From Candidatus Hydrogenedens sp. (GTDB lineage: Bacteria; Hydrogenedentota; Hydrogenedentia; Hydrogenedentales; Hydrogenedentaceae), in the NCBI GenBank assembly GCA_035361075.1, contig DAOSBX010000048.1, positions 602 to 23,277 of the forward strand: 22,676 nucleotides of DNA. The letters are read 5' to 3'. A model generated the notes under the pieces. That model was not told where the DNA came from, did not search any database, and saw only the letters and a list, made by a program, of their open reading frames with translations. The translations under genes and the position numbers were made by a program. Below, in pieces: positions 1-7,718 of the stretch (positions within the stretch are counted from its first letter, which is position 1; each line of letters begins with the position of its first letter).

Positions 1-351
1 GACTGAAAATAACACCAGGCTCTCCAATCCCGTCATATTCCTTGCCTTCTACCCCATCTACCACTACAAACATTTTATCTCCACGCTTAGCCAAATATGC
101 CACCCTATGACTATCAGGACTGAAAATAACACCAGGCTCTCCAATCCCGTCATATTCCTTGCCTTCTACCCCGTCTACCACTACAAATTGCATACCTCCA
201 CGTATAGATCCATACGCTACTCTATGACTATCAGCACTGAAAATAAGTCCTACAGGACTCATGTCATATTCTTTACTTTCCTCTCCGTCTACCACTACAA
301 GCCACTTATCTCCACGCTTAGCCAGATATGCATACCTCTTACTATCAGGAC
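1..351. repeat. 117-bp tandem repeat inside the propeller gene
   Basis: Units start at 1, 118 and 235, giving a period of 117 bp (39 codons), so the reading frame is kept. Positions 1-70 and 118-187 match at 69 of 70 bases (they differ at 56 versus 173). The remainder of these units and the third unit are diverged. The tract continues past the left edge of the window, so the copy number is unknown. Confidence 0.9.
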
Positions 352-541
352 TAACTACAAAAGTTTTCGGAACCTTATCTGCCCTTATTACACCCCTTGG
401 CACCTCTCTTATTGATAACGATATACCCTTCCCCTTCGTATGCCAAACTCCGCTTGGATAGAAAAAATACACAACAAACATAAAAACTAATATTATAAAA
501 ACTACTATTCCCAACCACATCTTCTTATTACCTTTGCCCAT
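1..541 (-). CDS. Membrane-anchored beta-propeller (WD40-like repeat) protein, 3' end outside window
   Basis: An open frame on the minus strand runs from ATG at 541 to the window edge with no stop (180 codons visible), so it is partial. AAGGAG at 549-554 lies 7 nt before the ATG and supports this start. Residues about 8-28 form one hydrophobic segment (WLGIVVFIILVFMFVVYFF) preceded by MGKGNKK, which reads as an uncleaved signal anchor with the rest exported. From about residue 60 a 39-residue unit repeats: FSPDSHRVAYLAKRGDK, then FVVVDGVEGKEYDGIGEPG. The pattern resembles TolB/WD40-like (PD40-type) propeller blades, in which SPDS-R-AY marks a strand. Two units are almost identical in DNA, which suggests recent duplication. 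Propellers of this kind usually serve in protein or ligand binding; no specific partner can be named. The gene reading is secure, the molecular role unknown. Confidence 0.85.
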   Translation of the reverse strand, partial: MGKGNKKMWLGIVVFIILVFMFVVYFFYPSGVWHTKGKGISLSIREVPRGVIRADKVPKTFVVSPDSKRYAYLAKRGDKWLVVVDGEESKEYDMSPVGLIFSADSHRVAYGSIRGGMQFVVVDGVEGKEYDGIGEPGVIFSPDSHRVAYLAKRGDKMFVVVDGVEGKEYDGIGEPGVIFS

Positions 542-558
542 ATCCTTGCTCCTTATCA

Positions 559-633
559 TTATTTTGTCAACTCTTTTCCCTCAGCCTCGGCTCCAAATAC
601 CTCCGCTTTAAGGAATAAAATATATGCTCTCAT
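559..633 (-). CDS. Possible 24-residue ORF just upstream of the propeller gene
   Basis: On the minus strand an ATG at 633 with AAGG five bases upstream opens 24 codons ending in TAA at 559-561, 17 nt before the start of the propeller gene. The product begins MRAYILFLKAEVFG and ends EAEGKELTK, a hydrophobic start followed by a charged tail. It could be a small protein, a leader peptide coupled to the next gene, or chance. There is no family match I know, and a 24-codon frame is weak evidence in itself. Confidence 0.2.
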   Translation of the reverse strand: MRAYILFLKAEVFGAEAEGKELTK

Positions 634-756
634 AATACCTTACCATTTCCCATACATATTTGTCAATGAGATAATGATTTATACGAGTTAATTTAAACTC
701 AATACGTTTAGTGGATTCAAATAGATAATTACCAAATTTTGTATCATAATATATAA

Positions 757-915
757 GCGGTAATATTATTGCCGACGTTAGCAAGAGCACGGGAGGCTGA
801 GAGACGGTCGAGCTGTAAGAACAATCTAAAACAGATGGGATTGGTATTTAATATGTATGCAAATGTTGAATTTGAAAGAAGTATGGGCATTGGGTTTAGA
901 ATTGGATTATCATAA
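757..915 (+). pseudogene. Remnant of a type II/IV pseudopilin gene (DUF1559-like prepilin)
   Basis: Plus-strand frame 757-912 (stop 913-915) reads AVILLPTLARAREAERRSSC and then KNNLKQMGLVFNMYAN. This is the well-known segment just after the prepilin cleavage/methylation helix of PulG-like pseudopilins from planctomycetes, Lentisphaerae and Hydrogenedentota, usually LLPALARAREAARR(S/A)SCxNNLKQxGLxFKMYxN. The GFTLIELL start is missing, and an in-frame TAA lies at 754-756. After MYAN the pilin pattern is lost within about 16 codons before the stop. No start codon or ribosome binding site fits. I read it as a decayed internal fragment left by deletion or recombination. Confidence 0.7.
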
Positions 916-929
916 TAGGGAGAACAGTT

Positions 930-1844
930 ATGAGAAACATATGTTTAAAGAGAAAATGTCTTTTGTTTTGGTTTTGTTTTCTGATTGTATCATGTATTTA
1001 CGCAGATTATTTTGAGCCATCAGCAAATGTGCCAGGTGAATTTGGGGTGAATACAGGATACCTGAAAGGATTATTTCGACCTGAAGGCAAATCCATAGGT
1101 TTTGTTCCTTTACAGATGATATCCCCAGAAATAGAACTGGCAAAGAAGGATTTGCCAGGACTGTTGAATTTTTATCGGGTGTTTAAGACAAATTATAGAT
1201 TTGGTGATAGTATGCGTAGTGTGCCGAGTAAAGCGGAAAAGATAGATAGTAAAACTGTAAAAGTATTTTGGGATTCAGATTCAGGACATCCATTTACCAT
1301 CACTGCAATATACCGATGGATTGATTTTCAAACCTTAGATCTGCATATCACGGTTCAGGCGAAAGAATTACTTCCTGACTTCGAGATATTTTTGTCGTCA
1401 TATCTTAGTGAACGTTTTCCCGAATCATTTGTATATGCAAAGTCGGATAAGGGGGAGAATATATTTATATCAGCGCCTCCATCAGAAGGTGTATGGCAGG
1501 CATTCCCGAGGGATGAAAAGGCAGTGCAACTCATTCAAGATGGCCGTTGGAAATTTCACCCGAGTCCAGTGGACTGGGCAATCCGTCCATGTTTTAGCAA
1601 GCCTATTATTTACCGTGTGGACAAAGAGACCAGGATAACTGTAGTGCACATGGCTAAAACAGAGGATTGTTTTGCAGTGATGACACCGAATGTGGGAGAA
1701 GGCCACTTATCAATGTATTTTTCATTGTTCGGGAAGACGTTACAAGCGGAAGAATCAGCAAGCACAGTAGTTCGTATGATTATAGCACCATTAACGGAAC
1801 GTCAAATTTTAGAAGCCTACCAGAAGTTTATAAATCCAAAGTAA
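930..1844 (+). CDS. Secreted or lipid-anchored hypothetical protein
   Basis: The gene codes for 304 residues starting with ATG at 930; AGGGAGA at 917-923 gives a good ribosome binding site. The N-terminus has basic residues followed by a hydrophobic core, LLFWFCFLIVSC (11-22). The IVSC stretch could be a lipobox with lipidation at Cys22; an alternative is signal peptidase I cleavage after IYA at 25. The mature part is rich in alternating beta-type segments and aromatic residues, with no catalytic motif that I recognise. An all-beta sandwich of the carbohydrate-binding or mutarotase kind would fit, but this is only an impression. It faces the minus-strand operon tail-to-tail and seems to be a single-gene unit. 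Export is well supported; the function is unknown. Confidence 0.8.
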   Translation: MRNICLKRKCLLFWFCFLIVSCIYADYFEPSANVPGEFGVNTGYLKGLFRPEGKSIGFVPLQMISPEIELAKKDLPGLLNFYRVFKTNYRFGDSMRSVPSKAEKIDSKTVKVFWDSDSGHPFTITAIYRWIDFQTLDLHITVQAKELLPDFEIFLSSYLSERFPESFVYAKSDKGENIFISAPPSEGVWQAFPRDEKAVQLIQDGRWKFHPSPVDWAIRPCFSKPIIYRVDKETRITVVHMAKTEDCFAVMTPNVGEGHLSMYFSLFGKTLQAEESASTVVRMIIAPLTERQILEAYQKFINPK

Positions 1845-1996
1845 GAAAAGAATAAATTGGAAAAATAGGTTTGTAAATTTTTAATTCCATTCTTTATTGT
1901 CCTATTTGTCTTTTTCACCCTCTTTGTTCTGCCTCATCAGCAAAACAATTGTGTTACTATTTGTGATGTTTTGTACACGGATTTCTGTTGTTATTC

Positions 1997-4612
1997 CTAT
2001 TCCGTATCGGATTCTTTTTTAACTGCAGTACGAACATAAATTGCTTCAGGAAGAATTTCAAATGTTGCAGGGAGATAGCCAGGGACTTCCCCGTCCATAT
2101 CCAGCAAAACTTCACCAGCGGTATGTGCAGGGAGTGCAATAACTTTTTGTGCTTTGAAAATCTTTATCTTGGGATGTGTAAGATGGGTCCCCTGATAAAC
2201 TTTCTTAACATTCATGAGCAGTTCCATCGTGGAGATTCCAGGAATAATAACAATATCAAACCAGCCATCGTTGATTTCCGAATTGGGTGAGATATACATT
2301 CCACTACCAAAATATTTACCATTACATACTGTAACTGTTTTAATATCAATTACCTCATCAAATTGATTATCGATTTTCAGGCGGACTTTTTTATTGCGGT
2401 AGGTTATTAATGCCTGCAACATTCCGAGGAAGAAAGCGATTTTACCGCTTCTTTGTTTTAACCAGACATATTGATTAACAGCACGGTCTGTGGCTCCACT
2501 TAAACCGAAGCTGGCAATATTTACAAAATAACGAAGGTCTTCTTCTCCTTTGAAATTGATAAATTTTAATTTCCCTAAATCAATAGGATAAACAGAGGTA
2601 TTTGAAAGATGTTCGATTTGCTGGTCTATATCAAAGGGCCAACCTAATGTGCGTGAAAAGTCACGCCCCGTCCCAGTGCTTATAATTGCAAATACAGCCT
2701 CTGGGTTAATCGGTCTATCATTCTCAAAGAAGCCATTCACAACTTCATTTATAGTTCCATCACCACCCACAGCAATGATTTGTTCATACCCTTCTTTTAA
2801 TGCCTGATTTGCAAGTATAGTCCCATGTCCAGCACGTTCAGTGAATGCTACTTTTACAGGACCTATTGCGTGGTGAAGTTTCTTTTCAATATCGGGCCAC
2901 ATCTTACCTGTCATGTTCCCCCATGCGCGTGGATTGACAATGACAAATGTACGAGCCCATGATACAAATTGGACACGTGCTCTATTAGTTTCCTGTTCAC
3001 GGATAGTATCTTGCCATGCTAATTCATGCGACATAAGGTCTGTTATTTTACGGAGCACAGTTTCGCCTGGATCTCCCAAGTTCCCGAGATTGGTTCGTCG
3101 GAACAACACATCATTTAAGTGTCTCCCCATTTCCTCTCGCATGGCATAAACGATTTGGGCACCAATCTCCAGTCGTTTATCAGATAAAGGTTCTGCTAAT
3201 TGAGGGTCTGTCCTTGCTAAGTCTATAACTTTGGACATCTCAGTCCCATAATTATGGGCAAGGTGCTCGATAATTTCAGGTGGAAAATCAGAATAATTCC
3301 TCTTTGCTTCTTCGAGGAAATCGCTAAATAACTCAAAATCTGCCCCTATAACAGGTGTCTGGTCTGTTTTGCATGGAGGTGGTGTTACCCCTAATTTTTC
3401 GAATACTTTATTTACAACTCGTTCTGCTAAGTGTCTTGACGTTGTCCATTTACCGCCGACTGCTGTAATCAGTCCTAAACATCCATCTTTTTCATGGTCG
3501 AATACTTCCGCAGACCGACTTGCATTATACGAGTTGAATTCTTCTTCACTTTCTTGAGGGTCCTTTTCGACAATGGGTCTTAATCCAGCATAGAAAAACA
3601 GGACATCACCACGACGGAGTTTTGCACCAGGAATACCCCGATTAATGATAGACAGAAATTCGACCAGTTCCTTTTCATTTACATGGACATCATCTGGGTC
3701 ACCATAATAAATAGTATCAGTAGTTCCTAATAATGAATAACCCTGCCACGGTAGAACAAAGAAGTGAGTTCCTTTGCCAGGCATAGCAATAGCATATTTT
3801 TGAGTAATAGGTTTCGTCAGTATATGAATGCCCTTTGAGCGGATTATTTTACGTTCAGGTTCTTTTTCTGTTGCCAGCGAAATAAGGCGGTCAGCCCAGG
3901 GACCAGTTGCATTCACAATGATTTTCCCCTTTATCTGGTTTTCTCTGCCATCTTCTCTGCTTATAATTTTTACGCCAGTAATGCGATTTTTATCTCTCAA
4001 AAACCCAGTGACCTCCACATAATTTAATGCAGTGGCTCCATTGATAATGGCTTGCTTAATACACGCCCATGCTAATCGTTCTGGTGAGTACATTTGATAA
4101 TCATGGAATAAAAGCGCATCCTTAAATTCCATCGGCTCTAATTTAGGCTCGATAGATAAAATCTCATCTCTCCCGACACGTTTATGAGATGGAATAAATT
4201 TGTCAGGATCGCTTGAACGATTTCTGTCATAAGAGAGCCAATCATAGGCTTTAAGTCCAAGAGAATAAATAAGCCGTTCACGGAATTTTTTGCTATTGCT
4301 GATTGGGAGAATAAAAGGCAATGAATTAACTAAATGAGGTGCAATTTGTGCCCAGATTCTTCGCTCTTTCAAGGATTCCCTAACAAGCCCAATTTCAAGA
4401 TTCATTAGATAACGAAGTCCACCATGAATCAGTTTAGATGATGCACCACTGGTAGCACTGGCAAAGTCTTTACGTTCAACGAGGGCTACGTTAAGTCCTC
4501 TCATACTTGCATCACGGGCAATGCAGGCACCGACAATACCTCCGCCGATAATAATCACGTCATACTCCTCAGTCGGAAGTCGGTTCCACATTTGTTCCCA
4601 CAGGTTTTCCAT
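1997..4612 (-). CDS. glpD: Fusion protein: glycerol-3-phosphate dehydrogenase (GlpD) + diacylglycerol-kinase-type lipid kinase
   Basis: One uninterrupted frame of 871 residues. Residues 17-400 form a FAD-dependent GlpD/DAO domain: Rossmann motif GGGIVG at 23-28, the FAD-site stretch SGASSKLIHGGLRYL (55-69), AGLRPIVE (342-349) and GGKWTTSRHLAE (386-397). Residues about 410-540 are the GlpD C-terminal cap. After a short linker, residues about 553-862 are a DAGK/YegS-type kinase: VIVNPRA (557-563), nucleotide-binding GGDGTINEVVNG (616-627), STGTGRDFSRTLG (645-657) and DGE (840-842). GlpD oxidises sn-glycerol-3-phosphate to DHAP and passes electrons to quinone at the membrane. The kinase family phosphorylates diacylglycerol or similar lipids. 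No Met lies between residues 527 and 567 except after the kinase start, so a separate kinase start is unlikely. AGGGTTTTTT and GGAGGG just before ATG 4612 form the ribosome binding site. It lies 23 nt after the ATPase gene, last in the operon. Confidence 0.93.
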   Translation of the reverse strand: MENLWEQMWNRLPTEEYDVIIIGGGIVGACIARDASMRGLNVALVERKDFASATSGASSKLIHGGLRYLMNLEIGLVRESLKERRIWAQIAPHLVNSLPFILPISNSKKFRERLIYSLGLKAYDWLSYDRNRSSDPDKFIPSHKRVGRDEILSIEPKLEPMEFKDALLFHDYQMYSPERLAWACIKQAIINGATALNYVEVTGFLRDKNRITGVKIISREDGRENQIKGKIIVNATGPWADRLISLATEKEPERKIIRSKGIHILTKPITQKYAIAMPGKGTHFFVLPWQGYSLLGTTDTIYYGDPDDVHVNEKELVEFLSIINRGIPGAKLRRGDVLFFYAGLRPIVEKDPQESEEEFNSYNASRSAEVFDHEKDGCLGLITAVGGKWTTSRHLAERVVNKVFEKLGVTPPPCKTDQTPVIGADFELFSDFLEEAKRNYSDFPPEIIEHLAHNYGTEMSKVIDLARTDPQLAEPLSDKRLEIGAQIVYAMREEMGRHLNDVLFRRTNLGNLGDPGETVLRKITDLMSHELAWQDTIREQETNRARVQFVSWARTFVIVNPRAWGNMTGKMWPDIEKKLHHAIGPVKVAFTERAGHGTILANQALKEGYEQIIAVGGDGTINEVVNGFFENDRPINPEAVFAIISTGTGRDFSRTLGWPFDIDQQIEHLSNTSVYPIDLGKLKFINFKGEEDLRYFVNIASFGLSGATDRAVNQYVWLKQRSGKIAFFLGMLQALITYRNKKVRLKIDNQFDEVIDIKTVTVCNGKYFGSGMYISPNSEINDGWFDIVIIPGISTMELLMNVKKVYQGTHLTHPKIKIFKAQKVIALPAHTAGEVLLDMDGEVPGYLPATFEILPEAIYVRTAVKKESDTE

Positions 4613-4635
4613 AAAAAACCCTCCGTTAAATTTTC

Positions 4636-5670
4636 TTATGATATGTCATTTGTCGCATCAGCAACAGATACTATATCCTTATTTCCTTTTTGGTCAGAAG
4701 CGAAAACCCAACATGCAGAACGATGCTTTTCTGATATGTTTTGTAAAATAGGTTCTTTAATTCGACACAGGTCTGTGGCGTAAGGACACCGTGGATGAAA
4801 AGCACAACCTGATGGCGGGTTAACAGGACTGGGTGGCTCACCTTTTGCTAAAAGTTGGGGCAGTGTAGCCTCGGGATCTGGTTTTGGTATTGCACTAAGC
4901 AGGGCTTGCGTATAAGGATGGTTTGGGTTGCTAAACAAAATCTCTGTGGGAGATTCTTCCACAATTTTCCCAAGATACATTACTAAGACACGGTCGGAAA
5001 TATGTCGAACTACCCCCAGATCATGAGAGATAATTAGATATGTGAGATGTAATTTTTCCTGAAGTTCCATAAGTAGGTTTAATATTTGTGCTTGAACAGA
5101 AACGTCCAGTGCGGAGACAGGTTCATCAGCGACAATAAAAGAAGGTTCTACAGCCAACGCTCTGGCAATTCCAATCCTTTGCCGTTGTCCACCACTAAAC
5201 TCATGGGGATACCGATACATCGCATCAGCATTCAGTCCTACCAATTGAAGTAAATACTCAATGTGTTCTGTACTTTTTTCACGTGGAACGATACTGTGCA
5301 CATGCAATACTTCCGATAACATAGAGTACACAGTCATTCGTGGATTTAATGAACTATATGGGTCCTGAAATATGATTTGTATTTTTCGTCGTATATTTCG
5401 CAATTCTTTCCCTCTGATTTTTGTGAGGTCAGTCCCATCAAATAATATATTTCCTTCTGTAGGTTCGATGAGCCTTAAAATAAGTCGTGCCACTGTGGTT
5501 TTACCACTACCACTTTCACCAACTAAACTCACCGTTTCACCACGAGAAACCTTAAAACTAATGCGGTCGACTGCACGAACATATCCCTTTGCCTTTGAAA
5601 ATATGCCAGCACCAACCGGAAAATGTTTAGTAAGATTTATGACCTCAAGGTAGGATTTCGTTTCATTCAT
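4636..5670 (-). CDS. oppF: Peptide/nickel-type ABC transporter ATP-binding protein (OppF/DppF-like)
   Basis: The 344-residue ATPase hydrolyses ATP on the cytoplasmic side to drive import. Walker A GESGSGKT is at 51-58, the signature SGGQRQR starts at 159, Walker B FIVADE is at 178-183 and the switch region ISHD is near 214. The C-terminal oligo_HPY region (GCAFHPRCP) carries four cysteines, 289, 295, 302 and 320; such Cys sets bind a [4Fe-4S] cluster in some OppD/DppD proteins. ATG 5670 overlaps the end of the preceding oppD-like gene by 8 bp, a sign of translational coupling. A tail of about 20 polar residues (QKGNKDIVSVADATNDIS) extends past the usual end. The family call is sure; the transported substrate cannot be read from an ATPase. 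Confidence 0.95.
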   Translation of the reverse strand: MNETKSYLEVINLTKHFPVGAGIFSKAKGYVRAVDRISFKVSRGETVSLVGESGSGKTTVARLILRLIEPTEGNILFDGTDLTKIRGKELRNIRRKIQIIFQDPYSSLNPRMTVYSMLSEVLHVHSIVPREKSTEHIEYLLQLVGLNADAMYRYPHEFSGGQRQRIGIARALAVEPSFIVADEPVSALDVSVQAQILNLLMELQEKLHLTYLIISHDLGVVRHISDRVLVMYLGKIVEESPTEILFSNPNHPYTQALLSAIPKPDPEATLPQLLAKGEPPSPVNPPSGCAFHPRCPYATDLCRIKEPILQNISEKHRSACWVFASDQKGNKDIVSVADATNDIS

Positions 5671-6688
5671 AGCAATTTTTCTCCCGTTCTCGTTTTTCCG
5701 AATCCGTATATAGCCAGCATGCAGTTCCTTGTTCCTGGCTGACCCATCGCCATGGCGGTTGTTTCTCGGAGCAGATTTTGGTAGCCTTGGGACAGCGTGG
5801 GTGGAAACGACAACCTGTAGGTAAGGCAGTCGCTGATGGAACAGAACCAGGGATGGTTGCCAGCTGTTTTTTTGTTACTGAACGTATTGGCAAAGAGTCA
5901 AATAATGCTTGTGTGTATGGATGCACAGGGGTAGAATATATCGCTCTTGCTGAACCTTCTTCCACTTTCTTACCCGCGTATAGTACTACAATCCAGCGGG
6001 CTATCTGAGCAACGACACTCAAATCATGGGATATTAATAAAAGGCTCATATTCTTTTCCTTCTGTATCCGTCGCAATAAAGCCAAAATCTCCGCCTGAAT
6101 AGTTACATCTAAAGCGGTTGTCGGTTCATCTGCAATAAGTAGTTCTGGCTCACAAGCCAGTGCCATAGCAATCATAGCACGTTGAATAAGTCCCCCAGAA
6201 AATTCATGAGGATATTGCCGAGCTCTGATATGTGGCTCTGGAATTCCAACCCATTCAAACAATTTTTCAATCCGTGAATATGCTTCCTGCTTCGAGATAC
6301 GAAAATGATATTGCAAAACGTCTGCAATTTGGTCACCTACCCTAAATACTGGATTCATAGAAGTGGTAGGTTCCTGAAAAATCATAGAGATATGCCGACC
6401 CCGAATCTTCATTAACTCATCTGCTGATAATGAAAGTAGATTTTTACCATGGAACAGAACCTCACCCGCAAGTTTTTCTACTGGTGGCGATGGCAAAAGT
6501 TTTAATAATGACATAGCAGTAACAGATTTTCCACATCCACTCTCACCTACGAGTGCAATGGCTTCTCCTGGGTGGATAAAAAAGGAAAGCCCATCTACTG
6601 CACGGGCTGTGCCAGTGGGAGTTGAAAAATGCACATATAAATTTTTTACATGTAACAATGCATTATCAGCGTTACAAAGGTCTGTCAT
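5663..6688 (-). CDS. oppD: Peptide/nickel-type ABC transporter ATP-binding protein (OppD/DppD-like)
   Basis: This 341-residue ATPase is the partner of the OppF-like protein; the two would form the heterodimeric motor. Walker A GESGCGKS is at 48-55, Walker B LLIADE at 183-188 and ISHD near 219. The signature is FSGGLIQRAMIAMA (163-176), where OppD proteins usually have LSGGMRQR. The C-terminal region holds Cys293, Cys299, Cys306 and Cys324 (GCRFHPRCP ... ACWLY), the possible [4Fe-4S] ligand set known from some OppD/DppD proteins. ATG 6688 is 7 nt downstream of the stop of the permease gene, and GAGG about 10 nt upstream serves as ribosome binding site. Confidence 0.95.
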   Translation of the reverse strand: MTDLCNADNALLHVKNLYVHFSTPTGTARAVDGLSFFIHPGEAIALVGESGCGKSVTAMSLLKLLPSPPVEKLAGEVLFHGKNLLSLSADELMKIRGRHISMIFQEPTTSMNPVFRVGDQIADVLQYHFRISKQEAYSRIEKLFEWVGIPEPHIRARQYPHEFSGGLIQRAMIAMALACEPELLIADEPTTALDVTIQAEILALLRRIQKEKNMSLLLISHDLSVVAQIARWIVVLYAGKKVEEGSARAIYSTPVHPYTQALFDSLPIRSVTKKQLATIPGSVPSATALPTGCRFHPRCPKATKICSEKQPPWRWVSQEQGTACWLYTDSEKREREKNCYE

Positions 6689-6695
6689 CAGTAAT

Positions 6696-7709
6696 TTACC
6701 TCAATCGTGGATCCATAGCATCGCGCAAGCCTTCACCTACAAGGTTAAAGGCAGTTACAGTAATGAAAATAGCCAAACCAGGGAACAAAACGAGCCACCA
6801 TGCAAAATCTACATATCCTTGAGATTGCTTTAGCAATTCGCCCCAACTTGGAGCTGGAGGAGGAACACCGAAACCCAGAAAACTTAAACCACTTTCCATC
6901 AATATTGCACCAGCCAGACCGAATGTTGCACTAACGAAAACAGGTCCCATTGCATTAGGAAGTATATGTCGAAACATAGTTCGGGTATCACTTAACCCTA
7001 ATGCTCGAGCCGCTAACACGTACTCCATTTGCTTTTGTTTCAAAAATTCGCCACGCACCAGACGTGCAACTCCAGGCCAACCTGTAAGTCCAATTACTAC
7101 CATAATAGTCCAAATACTGGGTGGTAAAAATGCCATGACTGTGATTATCAAGAAAAACGTCGGAATCACTAACATCAATTCGATAAAACGCAATACAACA
7201 ATATCTACCCATGCACCAAAGTAACCTGCCAAGGAACCTAATATGACACCTATTAGCACCGCTATCCCGACTGCAACAAATCCGACGCTGAGAGAAAGTC
7301 GCGAGCCCCAAATCATTCGACTCAGAACATCCCTACCACGGTCATCTGTTCCGAGCCAATGCAACTTAGATGGAGGTTGTAAACTCTGGTCCAGATTCTG
7401 CCGTAAAGGTCCATAGGGGATAGGCGGTTTGATACACCATTCTCCAGAAGTTGGAACCCATCGGTCGAAATTAGCATATAAGTTTTCAGCCTGTAAATCA
7501 GCATAGGTAAGTATATTAGGGAACCAGTAAAGATTCCCTCCTTTATAGAGCACTATCGGCACATCATTTGATAAAAACGGGGCTAAAATAGCAATAAGCC
7601 CTAATAAAATAATTATTACTAAAGCCCAAAGCGATAGCCGATGCCGACAAAATTCATTCCAGACTGTTCTCCAATAACTGTGAAGATGTTTTTGATTTTG
7701 TTTCAACAC
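6696..7709 (-). CDS. oppC: ABC transporter permease, OppC/YejE-like, with long periplasmic insert (GTG start)
   Basis: This inner-membrane permease has 337 residues. The first membrane helix is at about 27-47 and the remaining helices run from about 138 to 325. The EAA coupling loop is seen in EYVLAARALGLSDTRTMFRH near 229-248. The segment HWLGTDDRGRDVLSRMIWGSR (117-137, family hallmark) comes after a periplasmic stretch of about 65 residues (50-116), much longer than in standard DppC; this insert and its position recall YejE of the YejABEF system. The start codon is GTG (7707-7709): no ATG is close, and GGAG overlapping the stop of the upstream permease gene lies about 12 nt before it. The gap to the upstream gene is 9 nt. 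Confidence 0.93.
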   Translation of the reverse strand: MLKQNQKHLHSYWRTVWNEFCRHRLSLWALVIIILLGLIAILAPFLSNDVPIVLYKGGNLYWFPNILTYADLQAENLYANFDRWVPTSGEWCIKPPIPYGPLRQNLDQSLQPPSKLHWLGTDDRGRDVLSRMIWGSRLSLSVGFVAVGIAVLIGVILGSLAGYFGAWVDIVVLRFIELMLVIPTFFLIITVMAFLPPSIWTIMVVIGLTGWPGVARLVRGEFLKQKQMEYVLAARALGLSDTRTMFRHILPNAMGPVFVSATFGLAGAILMESGLSFLGFGVPPPAPSWGELLKQSQGYVDFAWWLVLFPGLAIFITVTAFNLVGEGLRDAMDPRLR

Positions 7710-7718
7710 GGTTCTTTA

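Larger units (their letters stand above)
542..929. other. 388-bp gap with no complete recognised gene
   Basis: This stretch holds the ribosome binding site of the propeller gene (549-554), a possible short ORF (559-633, minus) and a pseudopilin gene remnant (757-915, plus). In 634-756 I see nothing but A+T-rich sequence without a coding pattern or hairpin. AGGGAGA at 917-923 is the ribosome binding site of the gene starting at 930. Confidence 0.6.

Noticed and set aside
1..240. Regular spacing of near-identical sequence as a CRISPR array
   Set aside because: The period is 117 bp, in frame, and each unit encodes a propeller blade; there are no short spacers and no cas genes.
107..461. Two plus-strand frames (107-415, 261-461) with repeated motifs
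   Set aside because: They are antisense to the propeller gene, and their repetitive look comes from the 117-bp repeats read backwards.
608..790. 60-residue minus-strand frame with GTG start
   Set aside because: No ribosome binding site, and it lies antisense to the recognisable pseudopilin remnant; most likely a chance frame.
1941..1973. CAAAACA/TGTTTTG inverted repeat between convergent genes as a bidirectional terminator
   Set aside because: The arms are only 7 bp, A+T-rich, with a 19-nt loop and no T-run, too weak to call.
1988..2290. 100-residue plus-strand frame
   Set aside because: It is antisense to the kinase half of the GlpD fusion, where DGE and other motifs are conserved.
6988..7311. 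107-residue minus-strand frame inside the OppC-like gene
   Set aside because: It is a +1/+2 frame shadow of the permease; the permease frame carries the family motifs through this region.
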